DNA from: Varroa destructor
Lineage: Eukaryota; Arthropoda; Arachnida; Mesostigmata; Varroidae
NCBI RefSeq assembly: GCF_002443255.2
Contig: NW_019211456.1
Location: 12,236,229 to 12,300,228 of the forward strand
Length of the DNA stretch: 64,000 nt
Direction of reading: 5' to 3'
In this document: positions 1-12,741 of the stretch, one piece after another
Numbering within the stretch: position 1 is the stretch's first letter
How the letters are laid out: every line of letters begins with the position of its first letter
Translations under genes and position numbers: made by a program
The notes under the pieces: generated by a model
What the model was told of the DNA's origin: nothing
Databases searched by the model: none
What the model saw: only the letters and a program-made list of their open reading frames with translations

Positions 1-2140
1 TGCTCACCCCGAGACTAAAAATATATAAATCGTTACTTTGAAGCTCAGCTGAGCAGACGTTTCTAAATCTTAATCTCAGCAGATACGAGATGGCGCAGGT
101 CAAGTTACAGTTTACTATTATGACGGACTCTAACATACCGTCAAAAACAATTTGCGGAAGATTACCTAGGGTCATCTAATTCTCTAATCTAAACAGATAA
201 ATACAGCAAATGTCAAGAAATTCTATACCTTTCATGTGCAGTTTATAGAAAATAGCGTACTTCTAACCGGCTTCAGTATAATTCTGCCTTTCACTTTTAA
301 AACTGGCATGTCATCAGTAGTCTGAATTTCGAGGCAGACTGCGTCTTCCTTCGACGAAATCTACTTCAGGCACCCAGCACACGCATCGAAATCGAATTGG
401 TCGTGCGGTGAGCCGACACCAGGGAAGCTTCCATAACGCCCTCGCGAACACCTAATTCTGTGAAACAAGTTTGCTATAAACGTATCGTAAGCGAAAACAA
501 GTGCAAAGGCCTCTTCTCAGGTCCGTGTTTTTTTTCTACCACGTTCAATCTGGTGTACGAAGACAACTCTAGACGTCCTGGGATTTTGCATATCCACCCC
601 AGATGCGGCCTTATATTACTAAGAACTGAAAAGATGGTCTTCACTGTATTTAGAATCAATGTCGAATATATCTGTTAGTCTACGGAGGAGCGACTTTACA
701 AACGAATACTGATTTCCAAGTGACAGACCATCGCTGTGCGCAGCCTGATATCTCGGTTCAATCCGCTGTCCCGGCTCAAGCAGATTTAGGCACAGCTTTT
801 ACTGCCATATGACGGTTGACAGGAACGTTACAAACTGTGAAGTATAGGTTTTCACAAGCCTTGTGTATCCAGTTTGCTGAATGTTAGAAACCTTTTTCAG
901 CTTTCGATTCTGCTTAAAATCGAAGATCCGGGTTAGTCAGCAATATATTATGTGGATAATACTGATATTTGCCTGGCCTCTACTTTCGTTGTCAATAAGT
1001 GCAGTCACAAAACGGAATATGGTTCTACGCGCTATGATTCTCCTCGGTGCATCACTTCCAGGTGTCGCTCGGCTGAGGGTAGATCTGCTTTACACAAAGA
1101 TGTGATCGTTATTTAACTGTTGATACAACCGACCTGCTCTTCATCGGAAAGTTCACGATACGACTTGTCCTAGAGAATTTTCACGTGATAGTTTTTTTAA
1201 ATTTTTATTCAATTTAATGTTAATGGCGCTTTTATTCGTTTATAGAAAACTAAGACGATTCACCTACAGGAATAACATGACACGCTAAATTTTACAATAA
1301 TCGTCGGCATTGAATCGATCAAAGCTCAAACGTTTTCAATATGTTTCATACAGCTGGCCAATCTCTATTGCTCCAGCGTACTTATTTATTGCCTCCGCTA
1401 GTCGGACTGGACGACCGGTTCGAGCTGGGCTGGTCTATCATCTACGGTAAGCTACGATTCCTTTTAACAAGCCTGCATCTGGAAAACTTGTTTTAAATAT
1501 TTTTGGTTATCTATAAATAATCAGACAGTTTGAAATAGCAAGCGTCTTTTAGAGTAGACGCGCGGCGTTCACTTTAGCCTTGGAACTAAGGACGTGTTAG
1601 GATTTCAAAATCAAGATTCCTGACGCACTTTTTATTTGAACCCAGTGGTAAAACTATTTTCAGTATTCCATATATGTAACACAAGGACTGAACAGGATAA
1701 ACCTTATGTGAAAAATTCCTAGTCGGCCTCTGGCCTGTTATAACGGTCACATCGCCTGGCAGCGAGCTAATGAATTCTGACTAACTCTGTGATCCGCCAG
1801 AATATATAGTTATTTAAAAGCCCCATTTTAGTCAGCGGTGTTGGGTTTCGTTCGGTGAACGCGCATGTATAATCAACGAAGTATTGGTTACCGCATGTGA
1901 TGTAATTAAGCGAGCGAAGTCATCAGCTATTATCCAACTTGCTCGTTTTTGAATCTAATGGTCATATAAAATCAGCTATTTAGTTGTAATAATGATAAGC
2001 AGTGGAAAGAGCTCCGATTTACAGACGTGTCTGACTGTACTTTAAAGGATATACTACGAGTCATCGAAAGATAGACAAAACAAAGACAGCAGCCAGTCAT
2101 GCTGCAGTACTACCGCGTTTTCCTACTGAATTCTACTGGT

Positions 2141-2178
2141 GGTCTAGGTTCAAAGTGTCGACACACTTTGTTCAGACC
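2141..2178. repeat. Imperfect inverted repeat (hairpin)
   Basis: An 8-bp perfect stem (caaagtgt at 2151-2158, acactttg at 2163-2170) closes on a 4-nt loop, cgac. An outer stem ggtct/agacc (2141-2145, 2174-2178) flanks it across a small internal loop. Function unknown. Confidence 0.6.
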
Positions 2179-3458
2179 TAACGGCCCTAAGCAGTACTTA
2201 ACGCTAGCACACAACGTACAGTTTCAAACACTTCTTATCGGGATATGAATGACGAAGACAAATGGGTGCGCCTACCAAACCCACAAATTAGTACCGTAAT
2301 TTTTAAACTCGACAATAATTTTCTATTTAACATGCCCAGTTCGACTACAGGTTTAATGTTGATAAATAAGCAAGGCGGAAACCTCAGTCCGAAGGGGGCT
2401 GTGGAAGTGAGCAATAACATAATGAACCAGGGATGTTAGTTCAGCAGAAATGCATTTTGTGTATGCAAATTTCTTTCGGTAAAACTGCTGGACCTTCATA
2501 TTTTACACTTGGTGTGCCTACGTATATGCAATGGCCAGGCGAATTAAGCATAGAATTATGGAGTATTTTCGTATTCTGTATTACGAGAAATTTGAAAACG
2601 GTGGCCTTCCGTGAAGTCTACTTTATTGAATCTGACACTATAGAGCAAAAAAACATATCCCTCAGGTTCTCTCCAACTGCCAGCAGGCCACCAGGAAAGT
2701 TCCTACTATGAACAATGCAGGTATAATAAAATAATCAATTCGTAATAGATTGAGTACTATGATGAAGGGCTTGCTCTGACAACAGTTCATCTTCTACCTG
2801 ATCATCCACACAACCTAGAGCCAGCTTTCCAAAATTCAGATGAGTACTATCACTCAAGATTTATTAATATTTAGGCCAAAGCAAAGATACAACTAGGATT
2901 TTTCAGCCTTCGCCCTGCTCTATTTATTTACAATGGCGGTATTGTTATATTTGTTACAACAGACCCTCAACTGAATTTCGTTGCGTTCATACCTTAAAAC
3001 TGTACACCGTATAGGTCATCTACGTGAGGCACGGGTAAGGGCCATTTATTCCTTCTAGAAATAGATTTGAGCCTGCCTAGAAGACGTTTGGTTAAAGCGG
3101 ACGGCCACTGAGGCTTACGTTATGAAAATAAGGCAGAAATTCTAATAGCCGATCAAACGTCAGCGTTGAGGTTAGACTGCCTTTAATCCATATAGCAGCA
3201 GAATGTTCACAGCCGAGCTGATGCAAGTAGACAGCCGAAACGCCCTTTGCTTTTTTCTCTCCGTATCCATAGATTTGTTTGAGCCTAAGACGGATTTGCT
3301 GCAATCATTTTTCGGTAATACAAGAGCTGTAAACTTACTAAATAGAGACTTTAATGTATGAAGCTGAACTTCGGTACCCATTACGTGTGGTGACATTTAC
3401 CGCAACTTCCTTTAAACGATTGGGCAGAACTAATCCAAACGGGTTCTGTGTAACTGTG

Positions 3459-3483
3459 ATATATATATATATATGTGTGTGTG
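3459..3483. repeat. Compound (AT)n(GT)n microsatellite
   Basis: An uninterrupted AT dinucleotide run passes directly into a GT run. It is an ordinary simple repeat, likely to vary in length between individuals. Confidence 0.9.
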
Positions 3484-3539
3484 CATAAGATGACACTTCT
3501 GTTTTCTCTATTAGATAATAACCCTCAATTGGGCGGCTC

Positions 3540-3575
3540 GAGATTTTTATGAACTTGATAGTTCATAAAAATCTC
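3540..3575. repeat. Perfect 16-bp inverted repeat, 4-nt loop
   Basis: The arm gagatttttatgaact (3540-3555) is followed by the loop tgat (3556-3559) and then the exact reverse complement (3560-3575). The arms do not extend further. It sits 56 bp beyond the AT/GT microsatellite. As RNA or cruciform DNA it would form an uninterrupted 16-bp stem. I see no open frame around it and no T-run typical of a terminator. Confidence 0.85.
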
Positions 3576-4471
3576 ATCATAGTAATGACGTAAACCAGTC
3601 AACATATTATTAACGCTAATATCTCACCCATAATGTGTGCCTATCAATTTTCAAAACATATTGAAATCGCACGATTTGTAGTTTTCTATTTAAGCTCAGC
3701 CGATGAAACAGATTATGTTTTCGAAGCACAGCACGTTGGTTGGGTATTTCTTTGGCAATTGGTTTTCCAGGTGATATAATCAGGCTCGGGATTCTATTTA
3801 CCCATTACCTATAGTGTTTCAAGTTTCTTTTTCACTGTACCAATCACTCATAGACGCGCTTCAATCGTATGAACTGCAAAGCCAGAATAGACGGGATGCG
3901 TGACCGCACCGTGAAGTGACACCAAGGATTTGTCGGTTTTTTTTGAATGGATTTTCCGGTTCGGTTATTGTACGTAGCTTCATATCATTGTCCTCGATTG
4001 CTGTTGCTAGCCGAGACAAAAAAGCGATTGTTTCGTCCTTTTTTTTTGTCTTGTAACGAGAGCTCGCGTATACTGAAAAGATCAAATAAGCGACATTTTA
4101 AGAATACGATTCAGACATCGAGTCCAACTGAAAATTGTGGCGTATGCATTGCAGAACATCAGCCTGGAGCACATCGTATTACGTACAGACACCGTACCGT
4201 TACGCATTTTCTTTGTGTGTTTTAGCGTCACTTCTATGTCATCTCTATCAGATCCCTGTTCTCGTTATTACGTAATTTCAAATGTGTCATGGAATACATT
4301 TAATTCTTATAGAAAAAAGAATGTAATGACAAGCAAACTAAATAGTGCAAAATATCTGCCGGTAAGAATAATATTTTTGGCTTTATTCTTCTAGATAGAG
4401 AAGTACGTATATTACGCCGTTCCTATTGAGCGACTATTTCCGTTCGCGAGACGCTTCCGAGAGGGAAACCG

Positions 4472-4681
4472 TCATTTGCATAGCGTGCAATGGGGAGATG
4501 TGGAAAGCCGTAGCTGAAGACAAATACAACGACAAATCTTTGTAGGGCTACTTGAGCAGCAATAGTCGTTGGAAACGAACGGATTTATTTTCGGGAATCG
4601 TTCTAGTCGAGAACAGTAGACATCATTAAGGAATATGCAGGCCTCGTGATGCCGTATGTCAAATTTAAGCATATTTGTCAT
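4472..4681 (-). mobile_element. Mariner transposase relic (D2 to D3 region)
   Basis: A 69-codon open stretch. Near its start it reads MLKFDIRHHEA, resembling the mariner motif around the second catalytic Asp (LLHDNARPHxA) with one residue lost. About thirty residues later it reads NPFVSNDY, resembling SPDLAPSDY around the third Asp. The D-to-D spacing is about three residues shorter than a DD34D enzyme with that one loss. This is an isolated fragment without visible terminal repeats. The assignment rests on two short motifs and could be chance. Confidence 0.38.
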
Positions 4682-5610
4682 GCTAGTGGAGGACGCTACG
4701 AATGCCTTAAATAGCTAGATGTATAAAGCAAGTGCACGTAACCGTACATGTATATTTTTATGATATTGATAAGATTAGACAACTTGTTTCTTTCGGGACC
4801 CTGCACAACGCCATTGCAGAAATCGCACTCGGGGCATACAGCCCCTCTTAAATTCGTCTCATACACAAATCTTAGAATAGGCTGGCGAAGTTTCAGGCTT
4901 TACGAAACAAGTGAATTAAAGGACCATGCTCGTTTTTAGGTAATCTCAAATATAATGTCGGAAGAAAGTTGGAAAATATGGAACCGAATGTACCCCCTAG
5001 GCCGGTGGATAGTACGCAGTTACAGGCTAAAGTTCAGGTAACAACGGAAAAACGCGCTTCCAGTGAATTAATAAGCTCAGAAAAAAGTCACTACTTGTAC
5101 GATTTTTACTTAACGAGTAAAGAAGGACACTCCGATATATACAGCTAACTAATTAATTTCCTATTACTGTATATTATTTGCGTAAAATGCCACGAACACA
5201 TATTTGTGACAAGTCGATGTTTTCTTACTTTTGTTAGTGAAAGTCTCTATTTTCCAATTGAATACTTAGATTGAGGTTCGTTTTATTGCACGCAACCGAA
5301 CTACGAGTTGAAAGACAACGGCAGAGCGGCATAAGTAGGACGGAGTATATAACTTTTCCAAAATGTTGAGCAACAAAGCTAAAAATTACTCAGTTTTGAA
5401 TTGTAATTATATTATTTGAAATCATGTGTTAATGCCTTTATGTTTCGAACACCTAAGCCTTTCAAAATGTACAAATATGAGACCTTAATTCCATCTAAGA
5501 AAACAGACGTTCATTAACTCTAATGTGCAGGTTTTGCGTTGTCTGTACTGCTTTGACTGAACGCTAATTAGAAGAAATCTGTTTTTCCTAAACATAATTA
5601 AAATTTCAGA
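4682..5610. other. Stretch with no recognisable gene
   Basis: AT-rich sequence with no convincing open frame, RNA gene or repeat that I can see. Confidence 0.5.
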
Positions 5611-5990
5611 TTCGAGCAGCTCGAGAAGGCCATTCACGCTTCAAACGTAAACATGTTATTGAGATAAATCCTTTCAAATGATTCCAAACGGGACTAACTT
5701 TTACGTTAGTTCTGTACTCGATAAAATAAAGTTAAAAAATGTATTACCCGAATCCTCAACTAAAAATTTAAACACCCTGTCCTATAGCTTTCTATCCTTT
5801 AACGACTATGTTTGAACCTAACATACGTATTGTCGACAGGATGCCCCACAGGTGGCTGCGTTTAAGGAAAACGTTCATGAATAAAGCCACCTCTAATTGT
5901 ATATATAAATTTGTGTCATATCAAATCATACATATATACTGAATTTCAATGAACTATAGATTTTGTGTATAATAGCATTTGCTAAGTTAC
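5611..5990 (+). mobile_element. LINE reverse transcriptase relic
   Basis: Pieces of a non-LTR retrotransposon reverse transcriptase appear in the expected order, with frameshifts and stops between them. LEKAIHASNVNMLLR (5611-5668) resembles the DLSKAFDxVNHxLLLxKL block. SFLSFNDYV (about 5786-5812) resembles the SFLSxRxQxV block. TGCPTGG (about 5836-5856) resembles SGVPQGS. PPLIVYINL (about 5888-5910) resembles LLFxxYINDL. A final frame reads FNEL where FADD is expected. The order and spacing fit; the protein is long dead. The + strand orientation is consistent throughout. Confidence 0.5.
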
Positions 5991-8900
5991 TCTAACAGAA
6001 GACACTGTAAAAATACCATCAAGTTTAGTAGAACACGAAAGCCTAACGCTAAAGCCTTAACTGCCCGTTTCGATAAAAAGTTATTTAGATATAATGCAAC
6101 AGAAAGATAAATATCTACTAAACATATGAAAATTTCAGTTTGCTTTACATTAAGCGTTGACGTAATTGACTCTGCGCAAAGCGTTTTCCACTATATAATA
6201 CAAAATTTTTTTTCTACATTACGATGTCATGTACTTACCGATTTTCTCTTTTTCTAGGCGAGCTGAAGCAGTTCCAAAATTGTCGAAAAAAAAAAAGACA
6301 CGAGATAATTTTAATATGCCATGCTCAAAGCGTTTTGATGAGTAATCCATATAACATTACGAATTGTACAACCTGAATGAAGAATTTGGTAAGCAGGACC
6401 ACCAATACTCGTAAAGTAACTAGATGGAAGAGAGGAATATATAAATTATCCACACAGGCATACTCCTTAACGAACAGCCACACTATCATTTTTTGTTTCA
6501 GTAGAGAAAGCGCTCTTCAAACCGTTGTTTTCCGCTCAGCTCCAAGATCAACCTTTTTCGCTTGTCAGACTGCGGCATCTTCGTTTAAGTAGATCGCGTT
6601 TTTTTCTATTCCAGCTTCTGTAAACGTTGCGCCCTTACTGCTGTGTGCCTCCCCTTTCTAGCTTTCATTTGCACCCGCTTAGTTTCAAGATGTTAATAGA
6701 CTCGACGGAGCCGAAGTCTGCGACAGCGTTAATGAATCCGCAGCGCCCACACAAACCCTTCTGCCGCGTCCCTATTTCTAAGTCAAGTCATGATCGTTAC
6801 CTTATTGCTACAGTGACTGGCTTCCTACATAGGCAATAAGCGCTGATTTCTTTTAATTCGCTACTCTTTTGGCAGTTATTGGTCGCCTAGTTTTGCGGCA
6901 GATATATTGAGCAGGGCGGAAATAGGCGAGTGCCGGCACAGCGGTTGACCACGAAGGCGGAAGTTGACCTCAATGATTTTCTTTTGCTATTGCTGCCAGG
7001 CCCCTGTCATTTCTCTCAGCGTTAGATAAAGGCTGATTCAGATCAGGTTAAACCCGCACAAAAGTACCGCTTATTGAAACAGTGTTTCTCTGATTTTATT
7101 GTTGTAAAACGCTTTAGTCGCAATGTATCGAGATCTTAAGCGATTTAGAACCAGTTACCATTGATAGTCATATTCTGAAAAATTTTTGCAGACAACTGAA
7201 GCTTTAGAATTGTTTGTGTCAGGGGGACAGAGGCTTTGCAAGTCCGACACGCTCAAAATTCAGAAATAACACATCTGATAGACAGTCACGTTATTTGAGG
7301 TTATATTTGACAGAAAAATTTGGCTGCATTGCTACAACCAGCACCAGAGCCCTTATTAGTATTTCTCGGTCCCCGCTCTAATGGCCATGTTTACGTTTGT
7401 TTATCTGTTTTGGTTTAATTCCCACTTTTTTCTCAAAACAGCTTTCGCTGTTTGCTTAGCGTAATAGATAAGGAATCGTTACATCTTGAAGCAACTCGTC
7501 TTTTACAACCTCATTTCGTTCAAGCTTTCGTCATACTATAGGACACTTTATAAGGCAGCGTAACCAATCGGCACAATATGTAGATTTAGTAAAATACATA
7601 ATTCGTTGCAATAGCCGTCAGCGAAACAATTTAAATCTAGCTTCAAGCTTAGAGCCTGTAATCAAGAATCTGCGTCAAGTTCGAGACAAACATTTCAACT
7701 CTCTTGAGCAGGCCGGCAGTCGGCCCTGAAAACTCGTCCGCCTCAGCATATTCTTGCTTCCATTGGTTTTTAAAGTTCTGCAATTACTTCAGGAATTGCA
7801 GACCGAAGTAACTTTTTGTCTCAGACAACACTCATACGAGGTAACCAACATAGCTGCTTACGTCGTCATTTCTAGGCGCAAATCTAAAGGGGATCCCTCT
7901 ACTTGAGACCCACACCACCTCAAGAACCTGCGAAGGCTATATGCAATAGTTGTGCATATGTAGATAAACTGTAACGCTATACATGCCAGACACATCAGGT
8001 ACTACCAAAGTTTAGTAGTTAGCGGGAATCGGGCAAAGTAAGGCATCGAGACGCCACGAACCATTTCATTGTCTGTTTCACTGCTGCTCTTATGCAGAGT
8101 ATAAACTGTCCTGGAAATTACGTAGAAATAACCTTATAATTTACTACAACCTAATAATCTACCCTTCTGCGAAATTTAGCTGTGTATTTTTCTATGACAG
8201 ACAATGTTTACAACATATACGAAATTCTGTGTCACTCATAAAGCTTGTTGTGTTTTTAATGAAGCATATATCTACGCGAAAAAAGGTCGCGACAGATCTG
8301 CTCTGCGTTAAAGTCTTCGACCTACTCTGCTTGTGTAACTATCCCTGCTTGATTCATGCTAAGCTCTTATGGAGCGTTGAATTTCGACACAAAGCAGTCA
8401 TAGGGAAAAACTCCTACTTTAAATCAAATCAAAAGGCTAACAATTCTACGATAATGTTTGCATCCACGACATATCTGATTGGCTCAATACAGTCGAACGC
8501 ACGAATAATGAAAATGTTTATTTTCGAAGGGCCCGCGTTGTCTCTTATAAAATGCCTTTTATACTATGGCGGGTAACCGTACGTTAATGTTAAAGTATCG
8601 ACATTCCGTAAATTTAAATTATTGAATTTTTTTTATGTTGGGAAGCTTCAGTGCATCTGCTCAGATAGCGAACAGCATGTATTGGATTGCTAGAGTTCTT
8701 GTGGCTATTTCTTCAGCTATGCATCCTAATAACCGGACAGATGCGTAAATAAAAAAAAAGCGTAGCTAAATATTAAGGATGAAGGTATAGTTTGGTCTGG
8801 TCCGTTAAAGTCTACCCATAGCTGATGTCGAACTGTAGTGTGTGACGGTCTCGTCGATACACGTTACAACAGTAAACCAACGATATGCTTAATCTATAAA

Positions 8901-10492
8901 TTGCATGTATTGTTTGAATCATAGGAGTAAAATGCATCAAGGATATAATCTATTTGCTCATTATTGCGGTGTAGATAATAACTTCTGTGCTTTGCACTCT
9001 AATACATTGTATTATCTGATAGGCATTACGAAATTCGTCCGTTGAGATCTGATACATCAATGTTCGAACTATTAACCTGCTACGTAAATCTTGTCCTATA
9101 TTACAGATTTTGATCCGAAAGGGCACATTCTACTTCTGCAGACACCGCCTCGTTGCTGCCACGAAAGACCGAACTCCTCTGCAATAAAAATTCAACCCGA
9201 ACGTTAATAGATCCTCATTTCCGATGGGCCTATTTTGAATGATCAAAACGTATAGGTGTTTCTTTTTTAGCCACCTTTGTGGTATACATTAACCGGACTC
9301 TATTGGAATATACAGATTTTTTAGTTGATTCTTTGAGTTTGCTAAAGTACTAGCTCACGCCAATTTACCAATTCAGTATAGCAGCGGCAAGTGACAAGTA
9401 CTGAGTAACAATCTCTTGATATAACAGAGACGTGCTTAGAACATTTGCGTGCAACAACCTTGTCAGGAAGGACTACAAGAACTGTCGAAGGTTTAAGGGC
9501 GTGCATAACTCTTGGTCTGTTCAACTACCTACGACGTATCTTCGACTGAACAACTGAGAACCATCTGGCTTCGTTCGCGTTTCTGGAACCAAAAACGACC
9601 TAGCCTGATTAAAATTACATAATGTGACCTATTTTTACCAAAAGAAACAGTTCATCCACCAACAAAGCTGCTTTGCTCAGCTCGTACATACACAGATGTT
9701 CTATTAAGATGTTTCCAACCTGTTCATGCGTAAACCGCATGAGAGATCGTAAACTAGCCTAACGTACGTAGAGCTTAACGTAGAACTCAGTCGAAATCAG
9801 AAAAAATGGTGGTTATCTCTATAAACCAATTAAGCTTTCCTATGCAAATTTTAGAATGAGCAGAAGTATACATGAAAATGCTTCATTCGACCCAATGGGC
9901 ATCAAGTAATTTCTAGTGCATCCTTTAAGAATGCTGCTTTTTTTTTGTAATATATCGATGACAGCCCTTGAGGTTGCCTCAGTGCATTAAATGTAGAATG
10001 TCTTAATGGTTGATTGAAGATTGTCTATGCCAAAGATGGCCAAGAATACGAGGCCATTAGTATAAAATATTTCACTACTTTTTTTTAAATAGTTTCGATA
10101 TGTCGCAAGTTTCCGCTGCATATGCTACGTGCACTACAAGATATATAAGCAGTTCCTTGCGACGCTAAATTGAAAGTTAGCATTGTAAGATTCTCTGCTG
10201 AACCTGTAATTTTTATAATTAATCCCTTTCGAGCAATTGTTCAAAATTACATGAATTCAATTCAAGACTAGCGACTTCGCATAACTATGGAAAACTTAAA
10301 AAGCCTGCCAATATATTATTTAAATCATATATTATACGTTTTTTATCGCATAGAATCGTCTTTCTCATATATATACACATTCGGAAATAGATGCCACTAA
10401 TAAGAAAAAATCTCGCACAAGTTTCGCGGGTAGGTAATAAACTTGATCCTGAACAGTTTCAAAACTTGATAGTTTCTTTCGAATTTACCAGC
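5991..10492. other. Long stretch with no recognisable gene
   Basis: No supported gene in 4.5 kb. The longest open stretch is 8229-8576 (+, 115 codons). Its translation is hydrophobic and basic, matches nothing I know and has no clear splice context, so I do not call it. No long repeats seen. Confidence 0.5.
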
Positions 10493-11083
10493 CTAAGAGG
10501 AGCTTGTTTGTCCGGTCCGCCTTTTTTTTGAATCTATAGATGCTAAAAAAAAAAGGCTGGAAAACGAAGTAATTCTTCCAGAGAAAAAGTATAAAGATTT
10601 CGCCGCGGGAAATCCAAAACGGTAAACGATATAAACATTTCCCTCATTTTCCAATAATCCCTCCATTATATCAGAGACATGCCACCGAGGGGCGCTGTTA
10701 TCCACTACCCAGAGCCGTCACAAAGAAACTTGTTTGACCCAGTGAGCAACGGGGATGATGATTTGTCTCAGACCGCAAACAGATAGAGTTGAAAAGGGCA
10801 GAAATCTTGTTGTGTCTAGAACTTACTCGGATTTACGTGCCGCAATTTTCCAGTGTAGCGACTTTCTGCAGCGAGAAATCAAATTTGTAGACCATTCTTT
10901 GTAACTTCCTTCGATGGTATAGTAACAAGCATTGATCATTTTGTTCACAAGGAATACCAAGCTGGTTACTTTCCAGCAGACAACAAAATTATTTATATTT
11001 CTAGGGTTTGCCTTGTATTTAAAACGTGTAGCGAGTTCGTCGTTTGTAACTTCATATGGTTCGTTTATTGGTATCATTCCCAA
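10493..11083 (-). mobile_element. Mariner transposase relic spanning D2 and D3
   Basis: Two open stretches on the same strand, 10823-11083 and 10493-10705, read as consecutive parts of one mariner transposase. The upstream part contains FKYKANP and VVCWKV followed by MINACYYT, matching the KxFRxxxS / VFWD / TINAxYY region. The downstream part starts MDNSAPRWHV, matching HDNAxPHxA with two extra residues, and runs through YRFGFPAAKSLYFF, matching HPPYSPDLAPSDYxLF. The position corresponding to the third Asp (now Leu) lies 36 residues after the second Asp, as expected for DD34D plus the two-residue insertion. A gap with stops separates the halves. Confidence 0.6.
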
Positions 11084-12423
11084 TCATTATTGGGATTTTA
11101 TTATATTACAGTATGTTATTATTAATATCTCCAATTTCCGCACATAACTTTTACCTTGGGACGATTTCGTTCGCTTCCTAGCCTGTAGCACATAAAGGAA
11201 GCCAAAAGTGCACGATAATAAACTTTTCGAGGGCATTGCGCCAGCCTACATATTGTGGACAACCGTCACCTCCACCAGACCAAAGTGTACCCCACTCTAC
11301 AGCGATTCATTTTAGCAGCTGTATGAGTCATAGCACTTGTTGTAGAAGTCACCTAGCAATGGTGTAGTGTATAGGTTCTAGCTATACTATTAAGCTACTA
11401 TGCTCTGGAAGGCTGTGACATGAAATGACCAGAGCGGAACGGTTTTAGAAGGCATGATATAACGGTAAGTGGAGCTACGGAGTACGTGACGGAAGGGGTT
11501 GACAATAAGGTCTCTACCACACACTGCGCAGAAGAGGAAAAGGCTAGCGGCAATGGAAGAAATAGCCTCTAGGACAAAGCCTAAGCTAACAAAACCGACG
11601 GAGAAAAAGAGAAGATCTGCGTCTTCCCTGCCTGTCCCGGCAATTGCCTGTGTGCGACTGAGCCTGAAAAATGACCGTCGCTCCACCCTTCTTTACTCCA
11701 GTCTGAACTGTTTGGATACTGGAAGAATGGACGAGTCTGAAGAAGAAATCTGCCCTCAGGGGTGGTAGAACAGCAATAGCAGGAGCGAGGAGGCCTCACG
11801 GTCCAAGGTAATAGAATGCGAAAATAAATCCGACCAAAGAACCACTGAGCATCGCCTGTGAGTGTTCGTTATCAAAAAGGTTTTGCGAGGGAACGTTGTT
11901 GGTTAGGGGACACCATTGTGGAATAAAGGTGGTTTGGGGGTCATGCGTCTTTGAGACATTTTCATCTGGCAAGATAATTGAGAGGAGGGCCGAAAAAATA
12001 GTGGATTGATGATTGATGGCAAATTCCGGGTGTCATTGTCTATGAACAAATTCAGTGTTTACTTACTTAGCTACAAAAGATTCTAACCGATATTAGAACA
12101 ACAAATGCCAAGGAGAGGTTTTTGCTTAAATGCATTTTAGCGTCTAGGGAAGGACGATAGGAGTGGTTGTTCATAGATGCATGGTATTTTTGTTTTATAA
12201 TGATTTTACACTTTAGGCATGGTTCTTTGTTTTTTTATCAGATCTGTTGGTTGAGGTTGACGGTCCACAGCCCGATAAAGTCACCCATATACAAGTGGTA
12301 ACTGGCCTAGCTGTTCGACCACAGTAAAAACTCGCTTGTACACTGTTAATAGACTGAATTATGATCCTGATGTACTTATGTGTCTGTCAAATATCTTTAA
12401 TATTCTAGGTTTCTAACAGTTTC
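11084..12423. other. Stretch with an unassigned lysine/serine-rich open frame
   Basis: No supported gene. Between about 11400 and 11900 the + strand is richer in purines and GC than its surroundings. The + frame at 11499-11768 encodes 89 residues rich in Lys, Ser and Pro (for example EKKRRSASS) with an acidic end, DESEEE. The antisense strand is open over the same interval, so one frame must be a shadow. A LINE ORF1 remnant is possible, but nothing in it is diagnostic. Confidence 0.4.
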
Positions 12424-12741
12424 ATGTGTCCGTGTGTAGGTCACGATGGTGTTCTTTATCTTCAGATTTTTAAAATTTACCATTTAAATACCACGAGAAG
12501 AAATTTACCATTATGTATCTGTATATCTTCGTTCGGAGTTAAGGTTAACAAATTTTTAACAAAAAACGTGAGTTACAACTTTTTGTTGATTCGCATGCCC
12601 CAACCAGCGTTGGTCATCAACTTCCGTTTTGTACGTAATCTGCCCAGTACGATCCACGATGTCTCTAGTGACCATTTATTTTTCTTTGAGTTTCTAAAAT
12701 GTTTAACCTCTTACTTGCTTTCCTTGGAAATTTCCCTTTAA
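12424..12741 (+). mobile_element. Mariner transposase relic (105-codon open stretch)
   Basis: The open stretch starts with GHDGVLYLQIF, resembling FWDxxGVLxxDF. It continues through KFLTKNVSYNFLL, resembling the KRxGKLxxGVxLLHD segment. It ends with SSDHLFFFEFLKCL, resembling APSDYHLFxxLKxxL at the third Asp. A neighbouring frame reads VDSHAP where HDNAxPH is expected, with its Asp codon at 12588-12590. The third-Asp codon is at 12670-12672, so about 23 nt between the two sites have been lost. Order and orientation agree with mariner; the frame is damaged. Confidence 0.5.

Larger units (their letters stand above)
1..4471. other. Stretch with no recognisable gene
   Basis: I find no supported gene here. 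The longest open stretches (460-678 +, 2245-2439 +, 2433-2711 +, 3947-4225 +) have lengths expected by chance in AT-rich DNA. Two of them faintly recall mariner transposase (see rejected items). The distinct structures are the inverted repeats and the microsatellite listed separately. Confidence 0.5.

Noticed and set aside
460..678. Open stretch with LVYEDNSRRPG, like the mariner LLHDNARPH.
   Set aside because: Only one motif. The third-Asp block does not follow at a convincing place without two assumed deletions.
2245..2439. Open stretch with NDEDKWVRLPNP, like the mariner first-Asp motif GDEKWVxYxN.
   Set aside because: A single short match, and none of the later transposase motifs follow in the next 500 nt.
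7190..7290. VSGGQRLCK on the + strand resembling VSGVPQGS of LINE RT.
   Set aside because: Needs a deletion and shares few residues; no flanking RT blocks.
8229..8576. 115-codon + strand open stretch as a gene.
   Set aside because: No motif, no coding-like composition and no splice context; a chance open frame of this length is plausible in 64 kb.
9900..10060. RQPQGLSS on the minus strand resembling GVPQGSxLS.
   Set aside because: Flanking blocks are not recognisable and the spacing to the WxxxL block is too short.
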